A stretch of DNA of 64,000 nt, taken from positions 22,398 through 86,397 of the forward strand of contig JAFUEH010000011.1 of the NCBI GenBank assembly GCA_017463985.1, read 5' to 3'. Within the stretch, counting starts at the first letter, position 1. Every line of letters begins with the position of its first letter. Below the pieces are notes generated by a model that made no database searches, was not told the origin of the DNA, and was given only the letters and a program-made list of their open reading frames with translations. Both the position numbers and the translations under genes were made by a program. The stretch is from Eubacterium sp. (GTDB lineage Bacteria; Bacillota; Clostridia; Oscillospirales; Acutalibacteraceae). Shown piece after piece: positions 1 to 8,661 of this stretch.

Positions 1-37
1 CAACCGCGCCAAAGGGCCTCCTCTGCTCATCACATTA

Positions 38-1552
38 TCATAGATGATAAATATCCCGACACTTTTCGGTGAGATAGTCAATATAGTAATCGGCATCAAA
101 CGGCTCACCGAGCACACGCTCCAGTATCTGCGCCGGCGTGTACAGCCGACCGTACTGCCAGATATGCTCACGGTTCCAGTCGTTGATCGGCGCAAAATCG
201 CCTGCCTCAATGCACGCATCTACCGCCACGGTTTCCTTCATTTTGGAGAGGAACTGTGCGCCGTAAGCGCTGCCGAGCGCATAAGACGGGAAGTATCCGA
301 TCATGCCGCCCGACCAGTGACTGTCCTGCAGCACACCGTGCTTGTCGTCCGGCACATCGACGCCGAGATAGGCTTTATACAGCCGGTTCCATTCCGTCGG
401 CAGATCCTTCACCGCCAGCTCACCGGCAAACACGCGCTTTTCCAGCTCATAGCGGATCATTACGTGCAGGCAGTAGGTCACCTCGTCCGCTTCCGTACGG
501 ATCAGGGACGGCGCCGCCTTATTCACCGCGCGGTACAGCTCCTCCGCTGTCCGTCCTGCCAGCTCCTCAGGGAACAGCTCCTGCAGCTTCGGAAATACCA
601 AGCGGCAGTACGCACGGCTTCTACCGATAATGTTTTCATAAAAACGGCTTTGGCTTTCGTGAATACTCATAGAGGTACCGCCGTCCAGCACCGTGTAGGC
701 AAGGTCGTCGGCAGAGCCTGTGTCGTACAGCGCATGACCGCCCTCATGGATAACGCTGTACATGGAGCTGACGAAATCCTTCTCAAAATAGTGCGTCGTA
801 ATACGCTCGTCACGGTGCGAGCCGAGGCTGGTGGTAAACGGGTGCTCGGTCGTGCTCAGGCCGACATGGCCGAGGTCAAGCCCCATCAGCTGCATAAGAT
901 AGTAAGAAAGCTCCTCCTGTTTGTCGATCGGAAAGCGGCCGAAGCGGATGCTGTCGTCCACCTGCTCTTTCGCGGCGATCTGCTGCAGCAGCGGTACCAG
1001 CTTGCCGCGCAGCTTGGCGAAAAATGCGTCGAGCGTCTCCTTGTTCAGTCCTTCCTCAAACTCACCGAGCTGGTGGTCATAAGGATCCTTATCCGGTTCA
1101 ATATAGAGCGCAAAGCGCTTCGTGGTAGCGAAAATTTCCTCTAAGATCGGACGGAACAGCTCAAAATCAGACGCCTCCTTCGCGCGGTGCCACACATCGT
1201 CCGCCTTCACCAGCAGCTCCTGATAAGCAACGTATTCCGCCATCGGAATTTTCTGCATATCGCGGATGTCCTTATACATAAGGTATACCATGCGCTGTTC
1301 CTTTTCGTTCAGCGCGTCCTTATGCGCGTCCAAAAACGCCAGCAGAGCTACGGTCTCCTCAGAGGTGCCGAGACAATAGATCTCCTCCGACAGAACGGAG
1401 AGCGTTACCGCCCGATTATCGGCGGTTTCCTTCGGCGCCGTGGTAGCGCCGTCATACTGTAACAGACCGATCGCGTGTTCATACGCTGCCATCTTTTTCT
1501 GCAGCGCCATTAACGCCGTGCGCGCCTGTTCTAAGGTCATTTCAGTCATCAT
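38..1552 (-). CDS. M32 family metallocarboxypeptidase (carboxypeptidase Taq type)
   Basis: Predicted zinc carboxypeptidase of family M32 that removes C-terminal residues from peptides in the cytoplasm. The zinc site HEGGH (HEXXH) is visible around residue 270, inside SVIHEGGHALYDTG, and the downstream block with IHESQSRFYEN, typical of the family, provides the third ligand region. The length of 504 aa is normal for M32. Two adjacent ATGs follow the AAAGGAG ribosome site; the second (1549) has the better spacing. There is no signal peptide. It stands alone, leftward, with no operon partner visible before the window edge. Confidence 0.93.
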   Translation of the reverse strand: MMTEMTLEQARTALMALQKKMAAYEHAIGLLQYDGATTAPKETADNRAVTLSVLSEEIYCLGTSEETVALLAFLDAHKDALNEKEQRMVYLMYKDIRDMQKIPMAEYVAYQELLVKADDVWHRAKEASDFELFRPILEEIFATTKRFALYIEPDKDPYDHQLGEFEEGLNKETLDAFFAKLRGKLVPLLQQIAAKEQVDDSIRFGRFPIDKQEELSYYLMQLMGLDLGHVGLSTTEHPFTTSLGSHRDERITTHYFEKDFVSSMYSVIHEGGHALYDTGSADDLAYTVLDGGTSMSIHESQSRFYENIIGRSRAYCRLVFPKLQELFPEELAGRTAEELYRAVNKAAPSLIRTEADEVTYCLHVMIRYELEKRVFAGELAVKDLPTEWNRLYKAYLGVDVPDDKHGVLQDSHWSGGMIGYFPSYALGSAYGAQFLSKMKETVAVDACIEAGDFAPINDWNREHIWQYGRLYTPAQILERVLGEPFDADYYIDYLTEKCRDIYHL

Positions 1553-1635
1553 TAATCTCCTTTACAACAGTGTTGTAGCTATTTTAGCACAGATCTGTCC
1601 ATAAATCAATGGCGCATTGCCTATATAGAAAAGAA

Positions 1636-1660
1636 GGACGGGCACTGCCCGTCCACGGTT
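1636..1660 (-). terminator. Terminator after the E2-like gene
   Basis: Inverted repeat GGACGGGCA / TGCCCGTCC (1636-1654) with a T-rich tract on the minus strand. It sits just downstream of the leftward gene that ends at 1693. Confidence 0.7.
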
Positions 1661-1692
1661 TATCTATCTTGCTTACTTTTGGTGCTGTCGGT

Positions 1693-2613
1693 TTACAGCC
1701 ATTCCTTGATGACAGACGGATCGGCAAAGATCTCGTCCAGACGGCGCAGCAACGGAATCAGCACGCAGTAATCATAAGCGCGGTGATCGAACGCAAACGT
1801 CATGGGCAGGATCTGCCGCACCTCGATCTTATCCTCACCGTTTTCATCGGTCACAACGACCGCCTCCTTACGGATCGACAGCAGCGCGATCACGCAGGTC
1901 TGCGGCGGTACGATCTCCAGCAGATAACAGCGGTTCGTACCTTCGCGGTAGATTGAGCCGAGGTTGGAGATCGTGATCGTTCCCTGCTCCAGCTCCTTTT
2001 GCGACAGGCGGTCGCTTTCAGGAATCGCATAATATTTTTTCTTTTCCTCGCCCTTGAGCAGATTGACCTTATGCTCGCCCGGCATCTTTGAGCCGTAGAG
2101 GCGGCGCAGCGCCTGCAGGACCTTGCCGTGCTTCAACCCCTCCAGCGTATCGTGAAGCGACACATTGTAGAGCGCCTCATTAAAGTCGGTGTTCTTCACC
2201 TTGCGCACGGTATCGTTGATCGCCTCGCCCATTTCGGTGAGGGTCTTGCTGTCCATATCGCGCATATTGATCGTCATCATTTCGCCGGAGGGCAGCACCA
2301 TCGGCATGGAAATATTGATCGTATCATATACCTTCAGCTTGCCGCGCACCAGCCGGCTGTTAAACTCCAGGTGGGAGTTAACGATCGGCGCCGCCTTAAT
2401 GGCTTCGCACAGGATACCAAGCATCACGGTGTTGATCGAAAGGCGCTTTTCCTTTGGCACGCCCTCGTTGATCTCCTTGATCACCGGCATCAGCTTCGTG
2501 ACATCCGCCTCATAAGAAACCACGCTGTGCGCGATCGTGCGGAAGCTTTCGCCCGTCATATTCGCCACGACCTTACGGGCGATACCGAAAATCTGTTCTT
2601 CTCTCAGCTTCAT
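1693..2613 (-). CDS. Stand-alone E2-type acyltransferase-fold protein (2-oxoacid dehydrogenase acyltransferase catalytic-domain family)
   Basis: The whole 306 aa protein resembles only the catalytic (chloramphenicol-acetyltransferase-like) domain of E2 subunits of 2-oxoacid dehydrogenases. It has no lipoyl domain and no E1/E3-binding domain, and no E1 or E3 gene lies nearby. Visible family features are NISMPMVLPSGEMMTIN (about 99-115), GTITISNLGS, and a C-terminal FDHRAYDY matching the active-site DHRxxDG motif except that the Gly is replaced. It is clearly paralogous to the N-terminal 320 residues of the protein at 43022-44614. AAGGAG ribosome site upstream of the ATG. Substrate is unknown; an acyl-CoA-dependent transferase is an inference from fold only. 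Confidence 0.75.
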   Translation of the reverse strand: MKLREEQIFGIARKVVANMTGESFRTIAHSVVSYEADVTKLMPVIKEINEGVPKEKRLSINTVMLGILCEAIKAAPIVNSHLEFNSRLVRGKLKVYDTINISMPMVLPSGEMMTINMRDMDSKTLTEMGEAINDTVRKVKNTDFNEALYNVSLHDTLEGLKHGKVLQALRRLYGSKMPGEHKVNLLKGEEKKKYYAIPESDRLSQKELEQGTITISNLGSIYREGTNRCYLLEIVPPQTCVIALLSIRKEAVVVTDENGEDKIEVRQILPMTFAFDHRAYDYCVLIPLLRRLDEIFADPSVIKEWL

Positions 2614-2757
2614 ATCAGTTCTCCTTTACCGCAAATTCTCCATGATTATAGCAAAAAGCAGGCGACAATGCAATAGCTTTTGCCGCAATTATTTTATTTT
2701 GCTAATGCGTTAAAGTGGCGTGTAAAATTTTCCGCCACACAAAAAATAAAAAAACTG

Positions 2758-2786
2758 TTGACAAAGTTTTGACAGAGCGCTATAAT
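2758..2786 (+). promoter_or_regulatory. Sigma-A promoter of the T-box operon
   Basis: TTGACA (2758-2763), 17-bp spacer, TATAAT (2781-2786): both hexamers match consensus exactly. Transcription should start near 2793, at the 5' end of the T-box leader. Confidence 0.9.
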
Positions 2787-2792
2787 AAGTAA

Positions 2793-3060
2793 AAATTCAA
2801 AGGCAATGACGAAGACGGCCGAAAGCTAAGCTTCTAAGCGAGTCGGGGACGGTGCAAGCCCGACAGGTAAGGTTTTCAAGCGCTTATCCCTTCCGAGCCG
2901 GAAATCTGAAAAGCAGTAGGATTTCCCGTATGACTGCGTTAAAGTATACGGCTTGATAGAGCCTGAGTGGCACGCAAGTGCAATTTGAGTGGTACCGCGG
3001 GTGCTGAATTTGTTTTCAATGCTCGTCTCAAAGGAAGCTTTGGGACGGGCTTTTGTTTTC
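2793..3060 (+). promoter_or_regulatory. T-box leader (tRNA-sensing riboswitch)
   Basis: The leader carries the diagnostic T-box sequence GAGTGGTACCGCGG (2987-3000), whose bulge pairs with the uncharged tRNA NCCA end. It also has a Stem I start (GCAATGACGAAGAC, from about 2803), the Stem I distal signature GGTGCAAGCC (about 2851-2860), a Stem III-like hairpin GGAAATC/GATTTCC and a terminator at 3021-3057. Uncharged tRNA should favour the antiterminator, so the downstream operon is expected to be on under amino-acid starvation. Aligning the 3' side of the specifier loop with tyrS-type leaders places ATC (Ile), in GCTTATCCCTTCC (2882-2894), at the specifier position; TTC (Phe), four bases on, is the alternative. 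The class is certain, the amino acid is not. Confidence 0.9.
3021..3057 (+). terminator. T-box intrinsic terminator
   Basis: A 13-bp stem, GCTCGTCTCAAAG (3021-3033) with CTTTGGGACGGGC (3038-3050), has a GAAG loop and is followed by TTTTGTTTT. It is the off-state structure of the T-box and competes with the antiterminator that includes the GGTACCGCGG segment. Confidence 0.88.
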
Positions 3061-3107
3061 CAAAACTTCCCGAATCTATCAAAAACGATTTGAAAAGGAG
3101 AACGAAA

Positions 3108-5375
3108 ATGAGCAATGACACCGTATTATCCCAGCTGTCAGAGGTAGCCGCCAGAATCAGGGGCACCCGAGAGATCATGGGCTGGTCCACCGCCCGCATG
3201 GCGAAGAAAACCGAGGTGGACGAGGCAACCTACCGCGCTTATGAAAGCGGCGAGCAGGACCTTCCCTTCACCTTTATCCACAAATGCGCGCTGGCGTTCG
3301 GTATTGAGATCACCGAGCTGTTGGAGGGACAGGGCGCGCACCTTTCCTCCTATACCGTTACCCGCGCCGGCGCCGGCAGGGAAACCGCCAAGGAGGAAGG
3401 CATTTCGATCAAGAACCTCGGCTACGAATTCAAGCACAAGATCGCAGAGCCGTACTGGGTAAAATATGATTACTCTCCGGAGCTGCAGGATAAGCCGATC
3501 CACCTCACAAAGCACAGCGGTCAGGAATTTGACTTTATCGTCAGCGGCTCGCTGAAGGTACAGGTCGGCGCCAACACCGAGGTGCTGCACGAGGGCGACT
3601 CTATTTACTACAACTCCTCCACCCCTCACGGTATGATCGCCGTGGACGGTAAGGACTGCGTCTTTTTAGCCGTTGTCCTGCCGGGCAAGGAGACGAAGGA
3701 AGAAAAGATCAGAGAGAGCATCGTATCCACCAGACCGAGCGAAAAGCTGGTATGCGAGGAATTCATTGAAACCGTTGAAAACGAAAAGGGCAAGCTGACA
3801 GACATCCGCTTCAAAAACACCGAGCGCTTTAACTTTGCGTTTGATATCGTCGACGCGATCGCGGACAAATATCCCACCAAGGAGGCGATGGTGCACCTCG
3901 ATAAAAACAAGCAGGAGCGCCGCTTTACCTTCAAGGACATCAAGCACGAATCCAACAAGGCCGCTAACTACTTCACCTCACTCGGCATTAAGAAGGGCGA
4001 CAAGGTCATGCTGATCTTAAAGCGTCACTATCAATTCTGGTTCGCGATTCTCGGTTTACACAAGATCGGCGCGGTCGCCATTCCGGCCACCAATCAGCTG
4101 AAGGCGCACGACCTGATCTATCGCTTCAATGCGGCCGGCGTCAAAGCGATCGTATGTACGCAGGACGACGGTATTCCGGCGGCGGTAGAGGAATCGCTCA
4201 GCGAATCCCCGACGCTGGAAACGAAGATCCTCGTCGGTGATGACCGCGAGGGCTGGCATAACTTTGACAAGGAATATGCGATCTTTTCTACAAGATACAA
4301 GAGGACCGCTGATTCACCTGCCGGCGACGACACCATGTTCATGCTGTTTACCTCCGGCACAACCGGCTATCCCAAGATCGCGGAGCATTCGTGCAAATAC
4401 GCGCTCGGCCATTTCGTGACCGCCAAGTACTGGCATTGCTGTGAGCGCGACGGCCTGCACTTTACGATCTCTGACACCGGCTGGGGCAAATCCCTGTGGG
4501 GCAAGCTGTACGGCCAGTGGCTGTGCGAAGGCGCTGTCTTTGTTTATGACTTTGACCGATTCCATGCAGACGATATCATGCCGATGTTCAAGCGATATAA
4601 TATTACCACCTTCTGCGCGCCGCCGACGATGCTGCGCCTGTTCATCAAGGAGGATCTGTCAAAATACGACCTTTCCTCTATTCACCACATGACGACGGCC
4701 GGTGAAGCGCTGAATCCGGAGGTGTTCCGCCAGTTTGAAAAGGCGACAGGCCTTTCGATTATGGAAGGCTTCGGCCAGACGGAAACAACGCTGCTGATCG
4801 GTAACCTCTACGGCTCGCGCACCAAGGTCGGCTCGATGGGCAAACCGAACCCGCAGTTCGACGTGGATATTGTTGACCCGGACGGCAAAAGCGTCCAGAC
4901 AGGTGAGGTCGGTGAGATCGTCATTCACCTTGACAACGGCAGGCCCTGCGGTCTCTACAAGGGCTATTACCGCGGCAAGGAGCAGACCGACGAAGCGTTC
5001 CGCAACGGTATGTATCACACCGGCGACACCGCCTGGCGTGATGAGGACGGCTATTACTGGTACGTCAGCCGTATCGACGACGTGATCAAGTCCTCCGGCT
5101 ACCGTATCGGCCCGTTCGAGATCGAAAGTGTGATCATGGAGCTGCCTTACGTGCTGGAATGCGGCGTATCTGCCGCGCCGGATGAGGTGCGCGGTCAGGT
5201 CGTCAAAGCGAGCGTTGTGCTCGTAAAGGGTACCGAGGGCACGGACGCGCTCAAAAAGGAAATTCAGAATTACGTCAAAAAGAATACCGCTCCGTATAAG
5301 TATCCGCGTATTGTGGAATTCAAGGAATCGCTCCCGAAAACGATCAGCGGTAAAATCATCAGAAATCAGTTATAA
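3108..5375 (+). CDS. HTH (XRE)-cupin-acyl-CoA synthetase fusion protein
   Basis: 755 aa, three domains. Residues about 8-65 are an XRE helix-turn-helix (GTREIMGWSTARMAKKTEVD). Residues about 105-185 are a cupin barrel (GSLKVQVGANTEVLHEGDSI...STPHGM), the arrangement of PuuR-type regulators. Residues about 210-755 are an AMP-forming acyl-CoA synthetase with MFTSGTTGYPK (ATP loop), GFGQTE, YHTGD and the C-terminal Lys in PKTISGKIIRNQL. The enzyme part is complete and should make an acyl-CoA from an acid, ATP and CoA; the acid is unknown. ATG 3108 follows AAAAGGAG and lies after the T-box terminator; the longer upstream reading frame crosses the terminator and is rejected. It is the first gene of the ferredoxin oxidoreductase operon. 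Confidence 0.88.
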   Translation: MSNDTVLSQLSEVAARIRGTREIMGWSTARMAKKTEVDEATYRAYESGEQDLPFTFIHKCALAFGIEITELLEGQGAHLSSYTVTRAGAGRETAKEEGISIKNLGYEFKHKIAEPYWVKYDYSPELQDKPIHLTKHSGQEFDFIVSGSLKVQVGANTEVLHEGDSIYYNSSTPHGMIAVDGKDCVFLAVVLPGKETKEEKIRESIVSTRPSEKLVCEEFIETVENEKGKLTDIRFKNTERFNFAFDIVDAIADKYPTKEAMVHLDKNKQERRFTFKDIKHESNKAANYFTSLGIKKGDKVMLILKRHYQFWFAILGLHKIGAVAIPATNQLKAHDLIYRFNAAGVKAIVCTQDDGIPAAVEESLSESPTLETKILVGDDREGWHNFDKEYAIFSTRYKRTADSPAGDDTMFMLFTSGTTGYPKIAEHSCKYALGHFVTAKYWHCCERDGLHFTISDTGWGKSLWGKLYGQWLCEGAVFVYDFDRFHADDIMPMFKRYNITTFCAPPTMLRLFIKEDLSKYDLSSIHHMTTAGEALNPEVFRQFEKATGLSIMEGFGQTETTLLIGNLYGSRTKVGSMGKPNPQFDVDIVDPDGKSVQTGEVGEIVIHLDNGRPCGLYKGYYRGKEQTDEAFRNGMYHTGDTAWRDEDGYYWYVSRIDDVIKSSGYRIGPFEIESVIMELPYVLECGVSAAPDEVRGQVVKASVVLVKGTEGTDALKKEIQNYVKKNTAPYKYPRIVEFKESLPKTISGKIIRNQL

Positions 5376-6025
5376 TGAAACGAATCACCTTATTTGCCGG
5401 TCACTACGGCAGCGGCAAAACCAACATTGCCGTAAACTATGCGCTCGCCCTGCACGCGCAGGGAAAGCCGGTGCAGATCGCTGATCTGGATATTGTGAAT
5501 CCCTACTTCCGCACCAAAGACTCCGCGGAGGAACTGGCGGCGGCAGGTATTCGCCTGGTCTCCCCTGCTTATGCGAATTCCAATGTCGATCTGCCTGCTT
5601 TGCCGCAGGAAACTTATGGACTGGTGCAAAATCGCAACATTTATGCTATAATGGATATCGGCGGCGACGAACGCGGCGCTTTAGCGCTGGGTCGGTACCG
5701 CCCGTATATCCTGGAGGAAAACAGTTACGAGATGGTATTTGTCGCCAACTTCTACCGTCCGCTGACCCGTACCGCCGAAGAGGCGTTGACGGTCATGCGC
5801 GAAATTGAAGCGGCCGGCGGCATTCCCTTCACCGCAATTGTCAATAACTCTAACCTCGGTGAGGAAACGACAGCGGCCGATATCGCCGCCACCGCAGCAG
5901 AAACGCAGCGCCTTTCGGCGCTCACAAAGCTGCCGGTACTGTTCACCGCCGTCAAGGAGGATTTAGCGAATGCGTTTGAGGACAGCGCAGTGCTGCCGCT
6001 CAAGCTTCAGAAAAAAATTTTTTAA
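5375..6025 (+). CDS. MinD/CbiA-like P-loop ATPase
   Basis: 216 aa cytoplasmic nucleotide-binding protein of the deviant-Walker (SIMIBI) group. It has FAGHYGSGKTN near the N-terminus, a switch-like DLDIVNPYFRT and IMDIGGDERG as the Walker B region. The start codon overlaps the stop of the synthetase gene (TAATG at 5373-5377), so the two are translationally coupled. In this context it may help assemble or insert Fe-S or other cofactors of the downstream oxidoreductase, but that is inference; the family alone does not give the role. Confidence 0.75.
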   Translation: MKRITLFAGHYGSGKTNIAVNYALALHAQGKPVQIADLDIVNPYFRTKDSAEELAAAGIRLVSPAYANSNVDLPALPQETYGLVQNRNIYAIMDIGGDERGALALGRYRPYILEENSYEMVFVANFYRPLTRTAEEALTVMREIEAAGGIPFTAIVNNSNLGEETTAADIAATAAETQRLSALTKLPVLFTAVKEDLANAFEDSAVLPLKLQKKIF

Positions 6026-6038
6026 AGGAGATTTGATT

Positions 6039-6245
6039 ATGCCGAAAGTAACCTTTAACGAAGATTTATGCAAGGGCTGCGGACTCTGTGTGACTGCCTG
6101 TCCCAAGCAGATCCTCGAAATAAAAAAAGACATTATTAATAAGAAAGGACATTCTCCTGCCGGGATTACCGACCAGGCTAAATGCATTGCCTGCGCCTTC
6201 TGCGCCACAATGTGCCCTGACTGTGTAATCACCGTTGAGAAATGA
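6039..6245 (+). CDS. korD: 2-oxoacid:ferredoxin oxidoreductase, delta (ferredoxin-like, 2x[4Fe-4S]) subunit
   Basis: 68 aa with two Cys clusters, CKGCGLCVTACP and CIACAFCATMCP, each the CxxCxxCxxxCP pattern of a [4Fe-4S] ferredoxin domain. This is the electron-transfer subunit of a four-subunit oxoacid:ferredoxin oxidoreductase. ATG 6039 has the ribosome site AAAGGAG eight bases upstream; an earlier in-frame ATG inside the previous gene is rejected. It is directly followed by the alpha, beta and gamma subunit genes in the usual order. Confidence 0.9.
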   Translation: MPKVTFNEDLCKGCGLCVTACPKQILEIKKDIINKKGHSPAGITDQAKCIACAFCATMCPDCVITVEK

Positions 6246-6255
6246 GGTGGAACAG

Positions 6256-7317
6256 ATGGCTGAAAAAGTATTAATGAAGGGTAACGAAGCCATTGCCGAG
6301 GCCGCGATCAGAGCCGGCTGCCGTCATTACTTCGGCTACCCGATCACTCCCCAGACAGAGCTGGCTGCTTATATGGCAAAGCGTATGCCGAAAATCGGCG
6401 GCACCTTCCTGCAGGCAGAGAGCGAGATCGCAGCAATCAACATGGTCTACGGCGTTTCCAGCACCGGCAAGCGCGTGATGACTTCTTCCTCCAGCCCCGG
6501 CGTTTCGCTGAAGCAGGAGGGTATCTCCTACATCGCAGGCGCCGACCTGCCGGCGCTGATCGTCAATGTACAGCGCGGCGGCCCGGGTCTCGGCGGTATC
6601 CAGCCCTCTCAGTCTGACTATTTTCAGGCAACAAAGGGCGGCGGACACGGCGACTATCATCTTATTGTACTGGCGCCGGCCTCCGTACAGGAAATGGCAG
6701 ATTTAACGGCCAAGTGTTTTGAGCTGGCTGACAAATACCGTATGCCGGCCATGCTGCTGGCGGACGGCACGATGGGTCAGATGATGGAACCGGTGCTGCT
6801 CCCCGAGGAAAGCGACGTTACGGTGGAAAAGCCATGGGCGCTCACCGGCACCAATATGGAACGCAAGCACAATATTGTCAATTCTCTTTACCTCAAGCCG
6901 GAGGAGCTGGAGCGCACAAACTTTGAGCGTTTTGAGAGATACCGTCAGGCAGAAGAGACCGAGGTAATGTACGAGGAATATATGATGGACGACGCAGAGG
7001 TATGCGTAATGGCGTTCGGTATCGCGGCGCGCGTTTCCAAGAACGCCGTCGTAGCGGCCAGAAAGCAAGGCATCAAGGCCGGTCTGCTGCGCCCGATCAC
7101 GCTGTGGCCGTTCCCGAAAAAGGCCGTCGCCGCGGCAGCCACGCACTGCAAGGGCTTTGTTTCCGTTGAGCTGTCCATGGGTCAGATGATCGAGGACATT
7201 CAGCTGGCGTGTCAGTGCAAGGTGCCGGTGGCGCTGTGTAACCGTGCCGGCGGCATGATCCCGAGCCCTGAGCAGGTGCTCGAATCCATTAAAGAAATGG
7301 CAGGAGGTAAGGCATAA
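6256..7317 (+). CDS. korA: 2-oxoacid:ferredoxin oxidoreductase, alpha subunit (KorA/VorB type)
   Basis: 353 aa. It starts with the pyrimidine-binding domain motif [11 protein letters not shown], has [13 protein letters not shown]-type residues near 80 and a C-terminal transketolase-like domain ending in a [13 protein letters not shown] block. Together with the beta subunit it binds thiamine diphosphate and converts a 2-oxoacid plus CoA to acyl-CoA, CO2 and reduced ferredoxin, or runs in reverse. The YPITP motif is shared by 2-oxoglutarate, 2-oxoisovalerate and related enzymes, so substrate class cannot be fixed. ATG 6256 follows GAGGTGG; its stop overlaps the beta start. Confidence 0.9.
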   Translation: MAEKVLMKGNEAIAEAAIRAGCRHYFGYPITPQTELAAYMAKRMPKIGGTFLQAESEIAAINMVYGVSSTGKRVMTSSSSPGVSLKQEGISYIAGADLPALIVNVQRGGPGLGGIQPSQSDYFQATKGGGHGDYHLIVLAPASVQEMADLTAKCFELADKYRMPAMLLADGTMGQMMEPVLLPEESDVTVEKPWALTGTNMERKHNIVNSLYLKPEELERTNFERFERYRQAEETEVMYEEYMMDDAEVCVMAFGIAARVSKNAVVAARKQGIKAGLLRPITLWPFPKKAVAAAATHCKGFVSVELSMGQMIEDIQLACQCKVPVALCNRAGGMIPSPEQVLESIKEMAGGKA

Positions 7318-8066
7318 TGGTAGTATTTGAAAAACCGAAATCCCTGGCAGACGTGCCGCTTCACTACTGCCCGGGCTGCACGCACGGCATTGTACACCGT
7401 TTAGTGGCCGAGGCGATCGACGAGCTCGGCATCGAGGGCAAGGCGATCGGCGTTGCGCCGGTTGGCTGCGCCGTCATGGCTTACGATTACTTCACCTGCG
7501 ACATGGTGGAGGCTGCCCACGGCAGAGCGCCGGCTGTTGCAACCGGTATTAAAAGAGCGCTGCCCGACAACATTGTTTTCACCTATCAGGGCGACGGCGA
7601 CCTCGCCTCCATCGGTATGGCAGAAACGGTTCACGCCGCCACCAGGAATGAAAATATCACGATCATCTTCATCAACAACGCCATTTACGGTATGACCGGC
7701 GGTCAGATGGCGCCGACCTCCCTGCCGGGTCAGGTCACACAGACCTCCCCTTACGGCAGAGACGTTGCCACGGCAGGCTTCCCGATCAAGGTCAGCGAGC
7801 TGCTGGCAGCGCTTGACGGACCGGCGTATATTCAGCGCGTCGCCGTGAACAACGTGAAGAACGTGCGCAACGCAAAAAAGGCGATCAAAAAGGCCTTTGA
7901 AAATCAGGTTGAGGGCAAGGGCTTCTCCCTGATCGAGGTCGTTTCCTCCTGTCCGACCAACTGGGGCATGACGCCGCAGCAGGCGCTGGATTGGATCGAC
8001 GAAAAAATGATTCCTTACTATCCGCTCGGCGTATACAAGGACAAGACAGCAGAGGAGGGCGAATAA
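7317..8066 (+). CDS. korB: 2-oxoacid:ferredoxin oxidoreductase, beta (thiamine diphosphate) subunit
   Basis: 249 aa. The cluster-type CPGCTHG near the N-terminus and the thiamine-diphosphate signature [12 protein letters not shown] followed by [16 protein letters not shown] place it with KorB/VorA beta subunits. It holds the active-site cofactor with the alpha subunit. The ATG overlaps the alpha stop (TAATG), and the gamma gene follows after one base, so the subunits are made together. ThDP-binding Asp and Asn residues are present and the protein appears intact. Confidence 0.92.
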   Translation: MVVFEKPKSLADVPLHYCPGCTHGIVHRLVAEAIDELGIEGKAIGVAPVGCAVMAYDYFTCDMVEAAHGRAPAVATGIKRALPDNIVFTYQGDGDLASIGMAETVHAATRNENITIIFINNAIYGMTGGQMAPTSLPGQVTQTSPYGRDVATAGFPIKVSELLAALDGPAYIQRVAVNNVKNVRNAKKAIKKAFENQVEGKGFSLIEVVSSCPTNWGMTPQQALDWIDEKMIPYYPLGVYKDKTAEEGE

Positions 8067-8067
8067 A

Positions 8068-8601
8068 ATGACCAGTAAAATTTTAATCGCCGGCTTCGGC
8101 GGACAGGGTATTTTGTTTGCCGGCAAGGTGCTGGCTTACAAGGGCTTAGTCGAGGGCAAGCAGCTCAGCTGGCTTCCCTCCTACGGACCGGAGATGCGCG
8201 GCGGTACCGCCAACTGCAACGTCATCATCAGCGACGAGCCGGTCGGCTCCCCGATCGTGGACGACCCGAACGTACTGATCGTTATGAACCTCCCGTCGCT
8301 TGATAAATATGAAAACGCCGCGGTAAAGGGCGCTAAGATTTTTGTAGACTCCACCCTGATCAGCCGCAAGGTCGTGCGCGAGGACGTAGACGTTTACTAT
8401 ATTCCTGCGACAAAGATGGCGCAGGAGCTCGGTGTACCGACGCTCGCCAACATGATCATCCTCGGCAAGGTGATCAAGGAGGCCGGCGTGGTCAGTTTTG
8501 ACGGCATGGAGGAGGCGCTCAAGAAGGTCGTTTCCGCCAGAAAAGCCCACCTGATCGACGTCAATCTGAAGGCGATCAAGGCAGGCTATGACTACGAATA
8601 A
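8068..8601 (+). CDS. korC: 2-oxoacid:ferredoxin oxidoreductase, gamma subunit
   Basis: 177 aa, the usual length. GFGGQGILFAGKVLA at the N-terminus and SYGPEMRGGTANCNV are hallmark blocks of the gamma subunit, which helps form the CoA-binding part of the complex. It ends the T-box operon; a strong hairpin follows about 20 bases after its stop. Nothing looks truncated. Confidence 0.92.
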   Translation: MTSKILIAGFGGQGILFAGKVLAYKGLVEGKQLSWLPSYGPEMRGGTANCNVIISDEPVGSPIVDDPNVLIVMNLPSLDKYENAAVKGAKIFVDSTLISRKVVREDVDVYYIPATKMAQELGVPTLANMIILGKVIKEAGVVSFDGMEEALKKVVSARKAHLIDVNLKAIKAGYDYE

Positions 8602-8621
8602 TTTCCATTTGCTACTATTAA

Positions 8622-8655
8622 AAAACCGACTGACAGTTGTCAGTCGGTTTCTTTC
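8622..8655. terminator. Bidirectional terminator
   Basis: The perfect inverted repeat AACCGACTGACA / TGTCAGTCGGTT is flanked by an A-tract and a T-tract, so it can end the rightward operon (stop 8601) and the leftward aminopeptidase gene (stop 8662). Confidence 0.9.
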
Positions 8656-8661
8656 GCTCTA

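Noticed and set aside
2967-3107. Upstream extension of the HTH-cupin-synthetase frame
   Set aside because: It would be translated through the T-box terminator and has no ribosome site; ATG 3108 has AAAAGGAG.
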